Of a stretch of 64,000 nt of DNA, positions 1 through 11,024 are shown one piece after another. This DNA comes from Borreliella chilensis (GTDB lineage: Bacteria; Spirochaetota; Spirochaetia; Borreliales; Borreliaceae): assembly GCA_000808095.1 (NCBI GenBank), contig CP009910.1, forward strand, positions 682,001 through 746,000, read 5' to 3'. The notes below the pieces were generated by a model. It was given only the letters and a program-made list of their open reading frames with translations. It was not told the DNA's origin and did no database searches. Within the stretch, counting starts at the first letter, position 1, and the number at the start of each line of letters is the position of its first letter. Both the position numbers and the translations under genes were made by a program.

Positions 1-362
1 CTTGGTTTTTGCTTTATTACTTTACTTTTGTATTTTTAATAAATAAGTTTGATTTTAAAACTCCTGGTAGATCTCAAGATTTAAGCCCTGAAGATTCTTC
101 AAGTTTGAAGAGTAATGGATTGGAAGAAAATTTTGCTACTAAGGTTATTATCGGGCTTGGTGGCGCTTCAAATATTGTTGAACTTGATTGTTGTGCAACC
201 AGATTAAGGGTTACAGTAAGAGATACTCTTAAGGTTTCTGAAAAGATTTTAAAAGAAACTGGTTCTAAAGGATTGATTATTAAAGGAAATGGAGTTCAGG
301 TAGTTTACGGACCAGGCGTTAGTGTTCTTAAAAATGAAATAGAAGAACTATTGGATGAATAA
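1..362 (+). CDS. ptsG: PTS glucose/maltose-type enzyme IIBC, 3' part only
   Basis: C-terminal piece of a sugar phosphotransferase permease; the start lies before the window. The frame is open from base 3. The first residues match the last membrane segment of the IIC domain and the linker ending KTPGR. The rest is a complete IIB domain with the phosphorylation-site motif CCATRLR near the middle and the usual GVQVVYGPGV near the end. The IIB cysteine takes phosphate from a IIA protein and gives it to the incoming sugar. Family is clear; the exact sugar (glucose, maltose or glucosamine) cannot be read from this fragment. Confidence 0.88.
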   Translation, partial: WFLLYYFTFVFLINKFDFKTPGRSQDLSPEDSSSLKSNGLEENFATKVIIGLGGASNIVELDCCATRLRVTVRDTLKVSEKILKETGSKGLIIKGNGVQVVYGPGVSVLKNEIEELLDE

Positions 363-385
363 TTTTTTTAATAAGTATATGTTTG

Positions 386-1378
386 TTAAAGGCTATTTTT
401 ATTGTTTGTCTTTTTTATGAAATCAACTGTGTACTTTGTGAAGTACGACGTGTTTTGTGCACTTTTATAGCTTTGGTTTCCAATAGGTACGTGTGCGTGT
501 GAATTTTCAATAAGTATAATGGGGATGTCTTTTTTTTGGCCTCCATAATTTTTTATGAATTCGTTTATTTTTATTGGGTCTACTGTATGATCATTTGGTG
601 TGTGGGTTATTATTAAAGGCGTTTTAATTTCATTAAAATCATAGGAATTTAATAATGTTACAAGGCCCATCATTGCAATAATTGCATCTACATGTTGTTC
701 TTTTGAATAGAAGCTTTTTATAGTTATGTGTTCTTTTCTTTTGTCCTCTTTTTCTTTGAACTTATTGTAACCACCTGTTACAAGATGTGCAATTTGTCTT
801 CCCCAGGGATAGTAAACAATATTTGTTCTTTTGTCATAAGGAAATATATTAGGAGATATTAGTGCCACTGAGTTTATTTGGTCTGAATAGTTTGCTAAAG
901 CCCAAATGCTAGCAGCACCCCCATTAGAGGTGCCAATTAGTATTAAGTTGTCACCTATCAGTTTGCCAATTTGAATAGCCTCATCAATGTCTCTCAACCA
1001 ATCTTGAGTGGTTATTCCTTTAAATGCATTTTTATTGTCGATTCCGTGTCCTTTCAATCTTGTAAAAAAAATATTTGCATTAAGAGCTTTTGCAATATTA
1101 TTTGGAACCGGATAAATTTCATTTTTTGATGCTCCAAATCCATGAATATACACTACGGAATATTTTGTTTTTTGTGATTCTTTGTACCATATTATTTCTT
1201 TTTTTGTATTTTCTTCTAAATTAAAATATAATTCTTCTTTTAATAGGTAATTGTCAATTTCTTTGATATTTTTGGGAATTGTTTTTTTTGAAAATTCATT
1301 TTTAAATTTTATTCTTGGACTTACTAGTATTAAGAGTAATAAGAATATAATTATAAAAATGACATTTTTTATGTTCAT
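386..1378 (-). CDS. Membrane-anchored alpha/beta hydrolase
   Basis: A 330-residue serine hydrolase of the alpha/beta fold. Residues about 5-21 are a hydrophobic signal anchor, so the enzyme probably faces the periplasm. The oxyanion-loop motif VYIHGFGAS is followed by the nucleophile elbow GTSNGG, an acid in HTPNDHTVD and a late histidine in NSHAHVP, giving a complete Ser-Asp-His triad. The start overlaps the end of bosR by four bases (ATGA type), so the two are translationally coupled. The substrate is unknown; a carboxylesterase or lipase is the natural guess. Confidence 0.8.
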   Translation of the reverse strand: MNIKNVIFIIIFLLLLILVSPRIKFKNEFSKKTIPKNIKEIDNYLLKEELYFNLEENTKKEIIWYKESQKTKYSVVYIHGFGASKNEIYPVPNNIAKALNANIFFTRLKGHGIDNKNAFKGITTQDWLRDIDEAIQIGKLIGDNLILIGTSNGGAASIWALANYSDQINSVALISPNIFPYDKRTNIVYYPWGRQIAHLVTGGYNKFKEKEDKRKEHITIKSFYSKEQHVDAIIAMMGLVTLLNSYDFNEIKTPLIITHTPNDHTVDPIKINEFIKNYGGQKKDIPIILIENSHAHVPIGNQSYKSAQNTSYFTKYTVDFIKKTNNKNSL

Positions 1379-1902
1379 AGAGTGATTTCCTTGGTATCTA
1401 AGTTATTGTTGTTGTTATTGGATTCTTTTTTGTAACAATTATTGCAATTCCCTGAGTAAATTATTTCAATAGATTTTGTCTCCCAATTTTCTCCAAGTTT
1501 GTCTTTCAAAATATCTTTAATATCGTCAAGTTGAATTGGGTGGACTTGATTGCATTTGTTGCATTTAAAGTGAGCTATTGTGGAAGCCAAGCTTAGATAA
1601 AATTTTGTTTCTTTTTGATCAGTAGTTTTTATATCTTTTAGTATATTTCTTTCTTTTAGAATGTTTAATGTGTTATATACTGTTGCCTTTGATAGGCTTG
1701 GAATTTCTTTTATAAGTTTGTTATAAACTTCTTTTGCTGTAAAGTACTCTTTTGGGTTTGATGCTATGTAGAGAATGATTCTGTTTCTCGAATGAGATGC
1801 TTTCATTCCCAATTCTGATGTTAAATTTTTCAATAATATAGGATCATTTGTAATGCCGACTTTTTCCAATGTAGAGTGTACGTCTATTATGTTATCATTC
1901 AT
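1375..1902 (-). CDS. bosR: BosR, Fur/PerR-family regulator
   Basis: A 175-residue Fur-family DNA-binding protein, the oxidative-stress and virulence regulator of Borrelia. An N-terminal winged helix (about 20-100) includes TAKEVYNKLIKEIPSLSKATVYNTL. The dimerisation domain carries two CxxC pairs (C114/C117 and C153/C156) that would hold structural zinc. Residue 39 is Arg; as I recall, some laboratory strains carry Lys there. A run of six Asn (162-167) sits just before the C terminus. The start has AAGG about nine bases upstream. It lies between the large gene at 2001-3689 and the hydrolase, probably one transcript. Confidence 0.93.
   Translation of the reverse strand: MNDNIIDVHSTLEKVGITNDPILLKNLTSELGMKASHSRNRIILYIASNPKEYFTAKEVYNKLIKEIPSLSKATVYNTLNILKERNILKDIKTTDQKETKFYLSLASTIAHFKCNKCNQVHPIQLDDIKDILKDKLGENWETKSIEIIYSGNCNNCYKKESNNNNNNLDTKEITL
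1402..1419 (-). repeat. AAC/AAT trinucleotide run coding (Asn)6 in bosR
   Basis: Six consecutive Asn codons, mostly AAC, form a short trinucleotide tract near the 3' end of bosR. Such a tract can change length by slippage without breaking frame. No function is known to me. Confidence 0.7.
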
Positions 1903-2000
1903 ATTATTATACCTTTTTGTTTAAGTTAAAGATTAAACACTTTTAATGTTATTCCTAGGATAATTTTATACCCAGTTATTAATATTTTACTACTTATTAT

Positions 2001-3689
2001 TTATTTATTTTCATATTTTTTTATATTAGTATAAAAAATTAAATTTTTTATTTTTGAATTTAGTTTTATTTTGTTATCGAAATTATTATTTAATGGAAGT
2101 ATCATTAAATTTATTGTTTGAGAGTAATTTATTATGTCTTGAATCTTAACTGTGTTATAAGAGCCTCCTATGTTTAAAATTAACCATTTTCTAGAATTTA
2201 TTTTTTCAATTTTATAATTAATTGTATGAATGATTTGTTTTTCAACATTTAAAAAGCTTATAAAAAAGTTGCTATTTTTATCATTTCCTTTAGATATCAA
2301 AAATTCTGTACCATTAATGTAGCCTTTGGGATTGTTTTTAGTTATTATTATTTTTTCGTAAGTATCAAGATCGCTATATTTTGCTGTTATTTTTAAATTA
2401 GTGCCTTTTGTGATTTCAAAAACGGGTATTTCAAGCGCTGAGTATTCAAGTAGATAGTCAGGATTACATTTTTTTAATGTTTTTTTATCTAAATCTATTT
2501 TAGAAGGCCATTCTATTTTAATAGATACAAAAAAGCTAGAGATAGTCTCATCTATAAAAAAATCAATTGTTGATTTTGCAGCAGAGTTAAAAGCCAAATA
2601 TTGTTTTATTCCTAAAATTTTTTCATTTGAGAAGGAAAATGAACTTTCAATAGATGCTTCTCTTATTAATTCTTTTTTTGATAGAATTTTGAAATAAGTT
2701 CTAGATGTGTTTAGAAATTCAACTTTTTTATCTTTAAATTTTATTTTATTTAATTTGCCATTTTCAAATTTGATATTGTATTGGTCGTGAGATAGGGTGA
2801 AATCGCCTTCCATATTGTATTCCAAATTTTTAGATACAATGGATTCAGAATTTTTTATAATTTCCTCTTGATTTTTATTTATTAAAAATTCTCTTAAGCT
2901 TTTTTCGTTGATTTGATAATCTTTTAGTCTTTTGTTTTGAAAATTTATTATTGGCTCTTGCTCTTTAAGAGAGTTGAATTTTGGAATTTCTAGTAGTTCG
3001 GTGGTCAGTTTGGATCCTTCTAGATTTTGTATTTTAATACTGTGTAAATTATTTTCCAAATCTTTTAAATAAAGTAAAAAATTTTTTAATTCTTGATTAT
3101 TATAAGTCTCTTTAATTTCATAAAAATAAATAAGAGTTTCTACGTTGCTTTTTGGAGAGTCTATTTTTTGAACTTCATATAAATATTGACAATTATTTTT
3201 ATAAAAAATTAAGTAAGTTTTACTATTTTTACTTTGCCTTATTCCTTCTATATAGTTGAAATTAAGTTTTCTGTATAGCTCAGTTACTTTTTTTCTAAGT
3301 TTTTCTATATTGCATATGTAAATCATAATAGGTGTATTTTGAAATATGTCTTTATATCCACTTTTGAATGGATTTTTTAGTGCCCAATATAAATCTAAAT
3401 GTATTTCATCGTGTAGCATGTATTCATGAGGACTTCCGCTGTAAGTTCCTGGAATATATATATCTGTATTGTTTTTGAATCTTTCAAATAGCCATCTATT
3501 TAATTCTTCGTGTTCTCTTAGAATTTCAAAAAAATATATTGGAAATGTCCAGTGTATTTTGTAGGCTAATCGCTTGTGCTCAACCAAATATTTTATATTT
3601 GATATTATTGAAAACAGATTTTCCTCTGAAAATTTAGTTATTGAAACAATAATAATGTAAGTTTTTGATTTTTTTAGTTTTCTAAACAT
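2001..3689 (-). CDS. Large protein of unknown function, divergent from groEL
   Basis: A 562-residue protein with no signal peptide or clear membrane segment. The N-terminal 150 residues (IHWTFPIYFFEILREHEELN, then DIYIPGTYSGSPHEYMLHDE) faintly resemble the catalytic half of GH38/GH57-type sugar hydrolases; the C-terminal half looks like beta-sandwich segments. This is weak pattern matching. Homologues have carried a serine/threonine kinase label, but I see no P-loop, HRD or DFG motif. It is followed after 98 bases by bosR and may be co-transcribed with it. Codon use matches its neighbours. Only a weak ribosome site (AAAGA) precedes the ATG. Confidence 0.7.
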   Translation of the reverse strand: MFRKLKKSKTYIIIVSITKFSEENLFSIISNIKYLVEHKRLAYKIHWTFPIYFFEILREHEELNRWLFERFKNNTDIYIPGTYSGSPHEYMLHDEIHLDLYWALKNPFKSGYKDIFQNTPIMIYICNIEKLRKKVTELYRKLNFNYIEGIRQSKNSKTYLIFYKNNCQYLYEVQKIDSPKSNVETLIYFYEIKETYNNQELKNFLLYLKDLENNLHSIKIQNLEGSKLTTELLEIPKFNSLKEQEPIINFQNKRLKDYQINEKSLREFLINKNQEEIIKNSESIVSKNLEYNMEGDFTLSHDQYNIKFENGKLNKIKFKDKKVEFLNTSRTYFKILSKKELIREASIESSFSFSNEKILGIKQYLAFNSAAKSTIDFFIDETISSFFVSIKIEWPSKIDLDKKTLKKCNPDYLLEYSALEIPVFEITKGTNLKITAKYSDLDTYEKIIITKNNPKGYINGTEFLISKGNDKNSNFFISFLNVEKQIIHTINYKIEKINSRKWLILNIGGSYNTVKIQDIINYSQTINLMILPLNNNFDNKIKLNSKIKNLIFYTNIKKYENK

Positions 3690-3846
3690 AAATTCTTTGT
3701 CTTTATAATGTAAAGATCAGTTAATATTTATATTATATAATAAAAATTTGTGCTGTTTTTGTATATTTTGTATTTTTTGATATATAGAAACAATACTCTA
3801 TGGCGAATGTGTTAAGTTTATGTTAATCTTATAGTGTTAAATATAA

Positions 3847-5517
<1,671 letters not shown>

Positions 5518-5524
5518 ATTAAAG

Positions 5525-5559
5525 TTTCACCGGTGGGATAAAAAAGTCCACTGGTGGAA
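5525..5559 (+). terminator. Hairpin after groEL
   Basis: Two GGTGG-containing arms (TTTCACCGGTGGG and TCCACTGGTGGAA) form a stem of about 13 pairs including G-U pairs around an A-rich loop. Only a weak T-rich stretch follows. It may terminate partially, or protect the 3' end of groEL mRNA, ahead of the next gene. Confidence 0.6.
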
Positions 5560-5584
5560 TATTTTATTATTTAAAGGAATTATT

Positions 5585-5881
5585 TTGAGTGAGGATGAAT
5601 TTGTTTTTTGTATAGGCTATGATTATTCAAGAGCAATAGTAGATAGGCAGCTTTTAAAAGAAAACAAGGGTAAAAGCGTTAAGGAGCTTTTTGAGCTTGG
5701 GCTTTACAGAAGTGCTTTTAGCAAGGCTCTTTATAGAAATGACGATATTCTTATTAATTATTTAATTGAAGAATATAATAAAATAAGCAATTCTAATTAT
5801 ACCAAAAAAGATGATTTAAAGCTTTTATTTGGGGTAGTTTATCCTGATGATCTTAATAAGATAAAAGTAACATACATATAG
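5585..5881 (+). CDS. Small unknown protein between groEL and yajC
   Basis: A 98-residue soluble, charged protein I do not recognise. TTG is the start, supported by AAAGGAAT seven bases upstream; no ATG lies near. It is followed after 13 bases by yajC and probably belongs to the secretion transcript. Mostly helical composition with a KSVKELFELGLYRSAF segment; no membrane segment or known motif. Confidence 0.75.
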   Translation: MSEDEFVFCIGYDYSRAIVDRQLLKENKGKSVKELFELGLYRSAFSKALYRNDDILINYLIEEYNKISNSNYTKKDDLKLLFGVVYPDDLNKIKVTYI

Positions 5882-5894
5882 TAAGGGAGGTTTT

Positions 5895-6191
5895 GTGTTT
5901 TTATTGCAAGAGTTTAGCGGCAATAGTAGCTTTTTCCGAAGTTTGTTAGTTTTTGTGCCTGTTATTGCTATATTTTGGTTTTTAGTGATATCCCCTCAGC
6001 GTAAGGAAGAAAAGAATAAAAAAGAGATGATAAAAAATCTAAAAAAAGGCGATAAAGTGTTAACAGTAGGTGGAATTCTAGGAGTTGTAAAAAAATTAGG
6101 CGACACGGATGTTGTTTTGGAGCTAAATTCAAATACTGAAGCAGTTTTTGTAAAAAACTCTATTGAAAAAGTTTTGTCTGAAAAAAAATAA
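5895..6191 (+). CDS. yajC: YajC, SecDF accessory membrane protein
   Basis: A 98-residue single-span membrane protein that associates with SecD-SecF to help preprotein export. Residues about 14-34 form the membrane helix ending VISPQRKEEKNK, the family hallmark, followed by LKKGDKVLTVGGILG. It starts at GTG, six bases after a strong GGGAGG. It sits directly before secD and secF, the classic order. Confidence 0.95.
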   Translation: MFLLQEFSGNSSFFRSLLVFVPVIAIFWFLVISPQRKEEKNKKEMIKNLKKGDKVLTVGGILGVVKKLGDTDVVLELNSNTEAVFVKNSIEKVLSEKK

Positions 6192-6272
6192 AATTAAAAA
6201 GGTATTACAATTTAAGATAATATTAGAGCTGGTAGCTAATAATGGTATTTATTAAAAATTTTAAGGATTTGT

Positions 6273-8036
6273 ATGATGAAAAAAGGATCTAAGCTTATAT
6301 TGATATTGTTGGTGACGGTTTTTGCTTGTCTTTTAATATTTCCGACTTTAAAGTGGTATTTTTTAATGGACATTGAAGATAAGAAAATAAGCTCTTATTC
6401 ACAAGAGGCTTTAAGAGATTATTCAAAAGAAAAAGCTTTGAATGATCTTAGTAAGCTTAAGGAATTGTATAATAAAGGCCCCAATAGCAGTATTCCAACT
6501 AGTCTGTCTTATTTGATTCCAATAGCAAAAAACAATTATAGGTCTTCAATGAAAACCCCACCTAGTTCTTTTACTGCTAAATCTTTGCGTGAGGGATTTT
6601 TAACCGATTCGGACATGGGAGAAGTAAGTTTAGAAATTTACAGACATTATGAAAACATAAAGAAAAGTAAAAATAGAATAATACATTTAGGGCTTGATCT
6701 TTCTGGGGGGATGAGTGCCACTATTTCTCTTGATTATTCAAATGTTGAAAAAAAATTGGGACGTTCTTTGAGTTTTGCTGAGAAAGAAGACGCTATTTAT
6801 CGTACAATGCAAATTCTTAAAGAGAGGGTAGATAAATTCGGGCTTACAGAGCCTAAAATTGCAAGAGAGGCTGGGGGAAATAAAATTTTCTTAGATATTC
6901 CTGGAGAAAGAGATGAGAGCAGGATAAATACTCTTTTAAGTGGGAAAGGCAATTTGACTTTTTATGTGGTTGATGACGAGCTTACATCTCTTTTGCATAG
7001 GAAAATATTAGAAGCTGGTTCTCTTTTTTCTATTTCTGAGATTCAGAAAAATATGAATCTTCCAGACAATAAGCAAATTTTTCCTTGGTATGTTAAAGAT
7101 TCTTATGGGGTGGATGATGAGTCTTCAGTGCGTTATTATGTAGTTGATATAAGTCTTGAAAATTCATTTGATGGTGCCCACATTAAAGATGCTGGAGTTT
7201 CTAATGATCCTAGAACAGGTCGCGATATTGTTGCTTTTAATCTTGATGTTGATGGAAGTGAAAAATTTTTTAAATTCACTCAAAAGAATGTTGGAAAATC
7301 TTTGGCTGTTGTTATGGAAGGTAAAATTAAGTCTGTGGCAGGAATTGGATATGCTATTACTGGTGGGAATGTTTCGATTCAGGGTGATTCTTTTGATAAA
7401 AAAGAGGCTTTAGATCTTGCCCTAGTGTTTAAAACCGCAGCTTTTCCAGTTGGTATTAAAATAGATGATTTAAGGATAATAGGGCCCACTCTTGGTGTTA
7501 AGACTATTGATCTTGGTATTAAAGCTTCTGTGCTCGCTCTTTGTTTAGTTTTTTTGTTTATGTGTGTTTACTATGGATTGAGTGGCTTTGTAGCCGGATT
7601 TTCACTTGTCATTTATAATGTATTTTTGATTTTAGCAATATTGTCGGCTTTTAATTTTACTTTAACTTTAACAAGTATTGCAGGTCTTGTTTTGACAATG
7701 GGTATGGCTGTCGACATAAATATAGTTATTTATGAGAGAATTAAAGAAGAAATTAGAGAAGGTAGAAAATTTGAAAATGCTTTTGAGGATGGTTTTAGAA
7801 AGGCCTTTTTATCCATTATGGATGCAAATATAACAACATTTATTGCAGTGCTTTTTTTAACTCTTCTTGGAACAGGAGTTATTCAAGGCTTTGCTTGGTC
7901 TCTTTCTGTTGGCATTGTGGCATCCCTTTTTAGCAGCTTAATTTTTTCAAGATTTATTTTGGAATTTATTATATCTGTTAGAAAAAGCAAATTTATAAGT
8001 ATATCTTGGAGTTCAAAATATGCAAAGAGTAATTAA
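6273..8036 (+). CDS. secD: Protein-export membrane protein SecD
   Basis: A 587-residue inner-membrane protein using proton flow to pull preproteins out of the Sec channel. One N-terminal helix, a large periplasmic region with HLGLDLSGGMSATISLD (the family's D1 motif) and ALVFKTAAFPVGIKI, then a five-helix bundle from about residue 410 including GMAVDINIVIYERIKEE, the conserved coupling motif. Length is typical. Its end overlaps the start of secF by 17 bases. Confidence 0.97.
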   Translation: MMKKGSKLILILLVTVFACLLIFPTLKWYFLMDIEDKKISSYSQEALRDYSKEKALNDLSKLKELYNKGPNSSIPTSLSYLIPIAKNNYRSSMKTPPSSFTAKSLREGFLTDSDMGEVSLEIYRHYENIKKSKNRIIHLGLDLSGGMSATISLDYSNVEKKLGRSLSFAEKEDAIYRTMQILKERVDKFGLTEPKIAREAGGNKIFLDIPGERDESRINTLLSGKGNLTFYVVDDELTSLLHRKILEAGSLFSISEIQKNMNLPDNKQIFPWYVKDSYGVDDESSVRYYVVDISLENSFDGAHIKDAGVSNDPRTGRDIVAFNLDVDGSEKFFKFTQKNVGKSLAVVMEGKIKSVAGIGYAITGGNVSIQGDSFDKKEALDLALVFKTAAFPVGIKIDDLRIIGPTLGVKTIDLGIKASVLALCLVFLFMCVYYGLSGFVAGFSLVIYNVFLILAILSAFNFTLTLTSIAGLVLTMGMAVDINIVIYERIKEEIREGRKFENAFEDGFRKAFLSIMDANITTFIAVLFLTLLGTGVIQGFAWSLSVGIVASLFSSLIFSRFILEFIISVRKSKFISISWSSKYAKSN

Positions 8037-8919
8037 TTTTTCAAAATATGGAAGCAATGTTTTAATTGTTAGTGTTGTTTTGACATTGGTTGGACTTATT
8101 TATACTTTTTTTTATCATGGTGGATACAATTGGGGAATAGATTTTTCTTCTGGAGTTAATATTAATCTTTCAATAGAAAAATCAGGTATTAAAGAAAATG
8201 AAATCAAAAGCATATTCTCTCCTATTTATAAGACTTTAGATGTTAATAGTATTGTTTCGCCTGATGAGAATAAAAGTGAGTTCTCTATTACGGTAAAGTC
8301 AGATGTCATTGATTATGCTTTTAAAACAGAAGTTCAAAAAACAATAATGGATGAACTTAAAAAAGCATTTGATGCTAATGTTGAAGTTTTGGATTCTTAT
8401 TTTATTGATTCAAGTTTTTCTTCTACTTTGAGAATTAAGTCAATATTCCTAGTGTTAGGAACGTTTACTCTAATTTTGATTTACATAACTTTAAGATTTA
8501 AATTAAGTTATGCTATTGCTTCTATACTTTCAACATTTCATGATATATTTTTTATAGCTGCTTTTTTAGGAGTATTTAGGATAGAGATCAATAGTTCTAT
8601 TATTGTCGCAATATTAACCATTATTGGATATTCTTTAAACGATACAATAATTATTTTTGATAGGATTAGAGATAATGTTAAGCGATTAACCGATAACGCA
8701 TTTTTAAATGTGTTAAATATCAGTATTAATCAAACTTTATCAAGAACTATTTTAACATCGTTTACAACGTTTGTTGCGGTATTTTCTATCTATGTGTTTA
8801 CTGAAGGGTCTATAAAAGATTTTTCTTTGGTGTTTATGGTAGGAGTAATTGTTGGAACTTATTCTTCTATTTTCATAGCGTCTCCGATACTTTTAAATCT
8901 GTACAAAAAGATAAAGTAG
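8020..8919 (+). CDS. secF: Protein-export membrane protein SecF
   Basis: A 299-residue partner of SecD. One N-terminal helix, then YNWGIDFSSGVNINLSIE (conserved SecF D1 motif) in the first periplasmic domain, then a helix bundle with GYSLNDTIIIFDRIRDN, matching the D-x-x-I-x-x-x-D-R-I-R coupling motif. The start overlaps the secD reading frame, so it is translationally coupled. Confidence 0.97.
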   Translation: MQRVINFSKYGSNVLIVSVVLTLVGLIYTFFYHGGYNWGIDFSSGVNINLSIEKSGIKENEIKSIFSPIYKTLDVNSIVSPDENKSEFSITVKSDVIDYAFKTEVQKTIMDELKKAFDANVEVLDSYFIDSSFSSTLRIKSIFLVLGTFTLILIYITLRFKLSYAIASILSTFHDIFFIAAFLGVFRIEINSSIIVAILTIIGYSLNDTIIIFDRIRDNVKRLTDNAFLNVLNISINQTLSRTILTSFTTFVAVFSIYVFTEGSIKDFSLVFMVGVIVGTYSSIFIASPILLNLYKKIK

Positions 8920-8945
8920 GTCTTTGAATAAGATGATATTACGGC

Positions 8946-10088
8946 ATGAAGTTTTTTGATTTTGGTTCGTTAGGATTTTATAGATTTTTTGATTTTCAAA
9001 AATATCTTAATTTTAGTATTTTTAGATATAGTTTAATCAATTATTATTCTTATCGAGAACAGTCTAGCCTTATTAACGATGCTAATTTGCTTAAAGACAA
9101 GCTTGTTTTTTTAGATAAGATTTATAGGGATTTTAATCCCAATGTTGGTCAATCTTGGGATGCTAATAAAGCTATTTTTTTAGATACTTTGCTTATTATT
9201 AAAAATTTGATAAGAAAATATCATCCTGATTCAGAATTTTTAGATATCCAAGAAGACGAATTATTGAAAGATGTTGCTCATTTTAATAAGTTTTTAGATA
9301 AGCTTAAATATTTAAATTTTAGGGTAGATCTTAAGCAAAAAATTGAAAATTTTGAAAAAAAGAGTAAAACTCCGTTTTCTTGTATAAGAATTGCTACATT
9401 TTTTATTCAGGAAGAATTTTTAGATCGACTTAATAATTCATTAGATTTTTTTTCCAATGAGGCTAATAGTAATAATTTAGATGTAATTAATAAAGAAATT
9501 AATGATTATTATGACAAAGTAGAGCAAATTAAAAAAAGTAAAAATATTAAAGAGACCCATAAGAAATTTATTATAGATCATACAAAAGAGAGAATTGATA
9601 AAATCATGAAAGATCATAGTCTGGATCTTTCCAAGTTGCTCATAAAAATTGCTTTGCTTGAGATTACAATCCAATGTTTTGATAGTTATTATTTAAATTT
9701 ATTAGAAACTTTACAAATTCTTTTATCTATTAATAATATAATTGAAATCGGTTTAAGTGAATTACCAGATGCTATTTTTAATGAGTGGAATGAACTTATT
9801 TATTTACGAAGAAAAGAGTTTCAAAAATTTGTTTTAATCTCTGATTATGTTTTTCAAAAAAGGATTGTATCTACTATCAATTCTGGAAATTGGAAGTTTG
9901 CCTTTTTCACACTTGCTCCTAGACAAGGAGATGTTTTTCAATTTTCAGTGGATATTGCTAAGAATTTTGATAATATTGAGGATGGAATCAAGGAATATGA
10001 GTCCAAGATAAATAAATTTAATGAATACAGGTCAGGTTGGGAGGCAAATTTAAAAAGCTTTGATCATTTGTTTGCAGAAACGCTTTAA
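8946..10088 (+). CDS. Spirochaete protein of unknown function
   Basis: A 380-residue protein rich in Lys, Asp and aromatic residues, predicted mostly helical, without signal peptide or membrane segment. Not recognised. It begins 26 bases after secF and may be read from the same transcript, though the ribosome site is weak. Its stop overlaps by four bases the stop end of the converging dnaJ-like gene. Segments such as [20 protein letters not shown] suggest coiled coil. Confidence 0.75.
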   Translation: MKFFDFGSLGFYRFFDFQKYLNFSIFRYSLINYYSYREQSSLINDANLLKDKLVFLDKIYRDFNPNVGQSWDANKAIFLDTLLIIKNLIRKYHPDSEFLDIQEDELLKDVAHFNKFLDKLKYLNFRVDLKQKIENFEKKSKTPFSCIRIATFFIQEEFLDRLNNSLDFFSNEANSNNLDVINKEINDYYDKVEQIKKSKNIKETHKKFIIDHTKERIDKIMKDHSLDLSKLLIKIALLEITIQCFDSYYLNLLETLQILLSINNIIEIGLSELPDAIFNEWNELIYLRRKEFQKFVLISDYVFQKRIVSTINSGNWKFAFFTLAPRQGDVFQFSVDIAKNFDNIEDGIKEYESKINKFNEYRSGWEANLKSFDHLFAETL

Positions 10089-10915
10089 CTATATATTTCT
10101 TTTAATCTTTCGTAAATAGTTTTTACTTCATTATTTATTATTTTGGGAATTTTTACCATTAGAGTAACTTTAAGATCTCCTTTTGAACCACTTCCAATTA
10201 TGGGCATTCCTAATCCTTTTAAGCTAAGAATTTCTCCATTTTTTGCATCTACAGGAATTTTAAGCTTTATTTTTTTTCCTTCAATTGTTTCAAATAGTTT
10301 TTCGCAACCTAGAGCTATTTCCCACGGATAAACTTCTATTATTGTTTCTAAGTTTTTTCCATTCAGCTTGAAGTTTTTATAGCTTGATATGGTAAATTTG
10401 ACTATTAAGCTTCCTTTTCCTCCAGAGATTGGATTTAAGGGGCCTTTGTTGTTTATTTTTATTTTGGTTGTTTCTAATGTTCCTTTTGGGATTATTATTT
10501 CTATTTTTTGGTTGTTTATAAGTATTATTTTTTTACCCCCCATATAAGCATCATAAAGTGAAATATTTATAGTTATTTCTTTGTCTGTAGTTTTTCTTGA
10601 AGATCCACCAAAAATTTTGGAAAAAAAATCCAAATCTTCAAAATTGCTAAATCCTGTGGTTTTAAATTCTCTTTCAAAATGGTCGCTGTTGTCATTAAAA
10701 TTGGTAGTACCTAAGGTGTCGTAAGTTCTTTTTTTATCAGGAGAAGATAAAATTTCATAAGCTTCATTTATTTCTTTAAACTTTTCTTCAGCTATTTTGT
10801 TTCCCTTGTTTTTGTCTGGGTGATATTTAATTGCCAATTTTTTATAGGCTTTTTTAATTTCTTCATTACTAGCATTTTTTTGTATTCCAAGTATATTATA
10901 ATAGTCTTTGGTCAT
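10085..10915 (-). CDS. DnaJ-family co-chaperone without zinc finger
   Basis: A 276-residue type II (CbpA/DjlA-like domain order) J-protein that stimulates DnaK ATPase and delivers clients. The J domain is at residues 1-70 with the essential HPD in [10 protein letters not shown] short Gly/Phe-like linker leads straight into the C-terminal substrate domains (about 110-276). The four CxxCxGxG repeats of classic DnaJ are absent, so this is a second, specialised J-protein rather than the main one. ATG is preceded by AAAGGAGA. Confidence 0.9.
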   Translation of the reverse strand: MTKDYYNILGIQKNASNEEIKKAYKKLAIKYHPDKNKGNKIAEEKFKEINEAYEILSSPDKKRTYDTLGTTNFNDNSDHFEREFKTTGFSNFEDLDFFSKIFGGSSRKTTDKEITINISLYDAYMGGKKIILINNQKIEIIIPKGTLETTKIKINNKGPLNPISGGKGSLIVKFTISSYKNFKLNGKNLETIIEVYPWEIALGCEKLFETIEGKKIKLKIPVDAKNGEILSLKGLGMPIIGSGSKGDLKVTLMVKIPKIINNEVKTIYERLKEIYS

Positions 10916-11024
10916 TAAGAAATCTCCTTTAAATCCCCTGTATTTATTATAGCTTTTAAAGATATTTTTAATATTTGTACTTTATATATGTTATAATTAA
11001 ACTTAAATTTTTAAAAGACCAATT

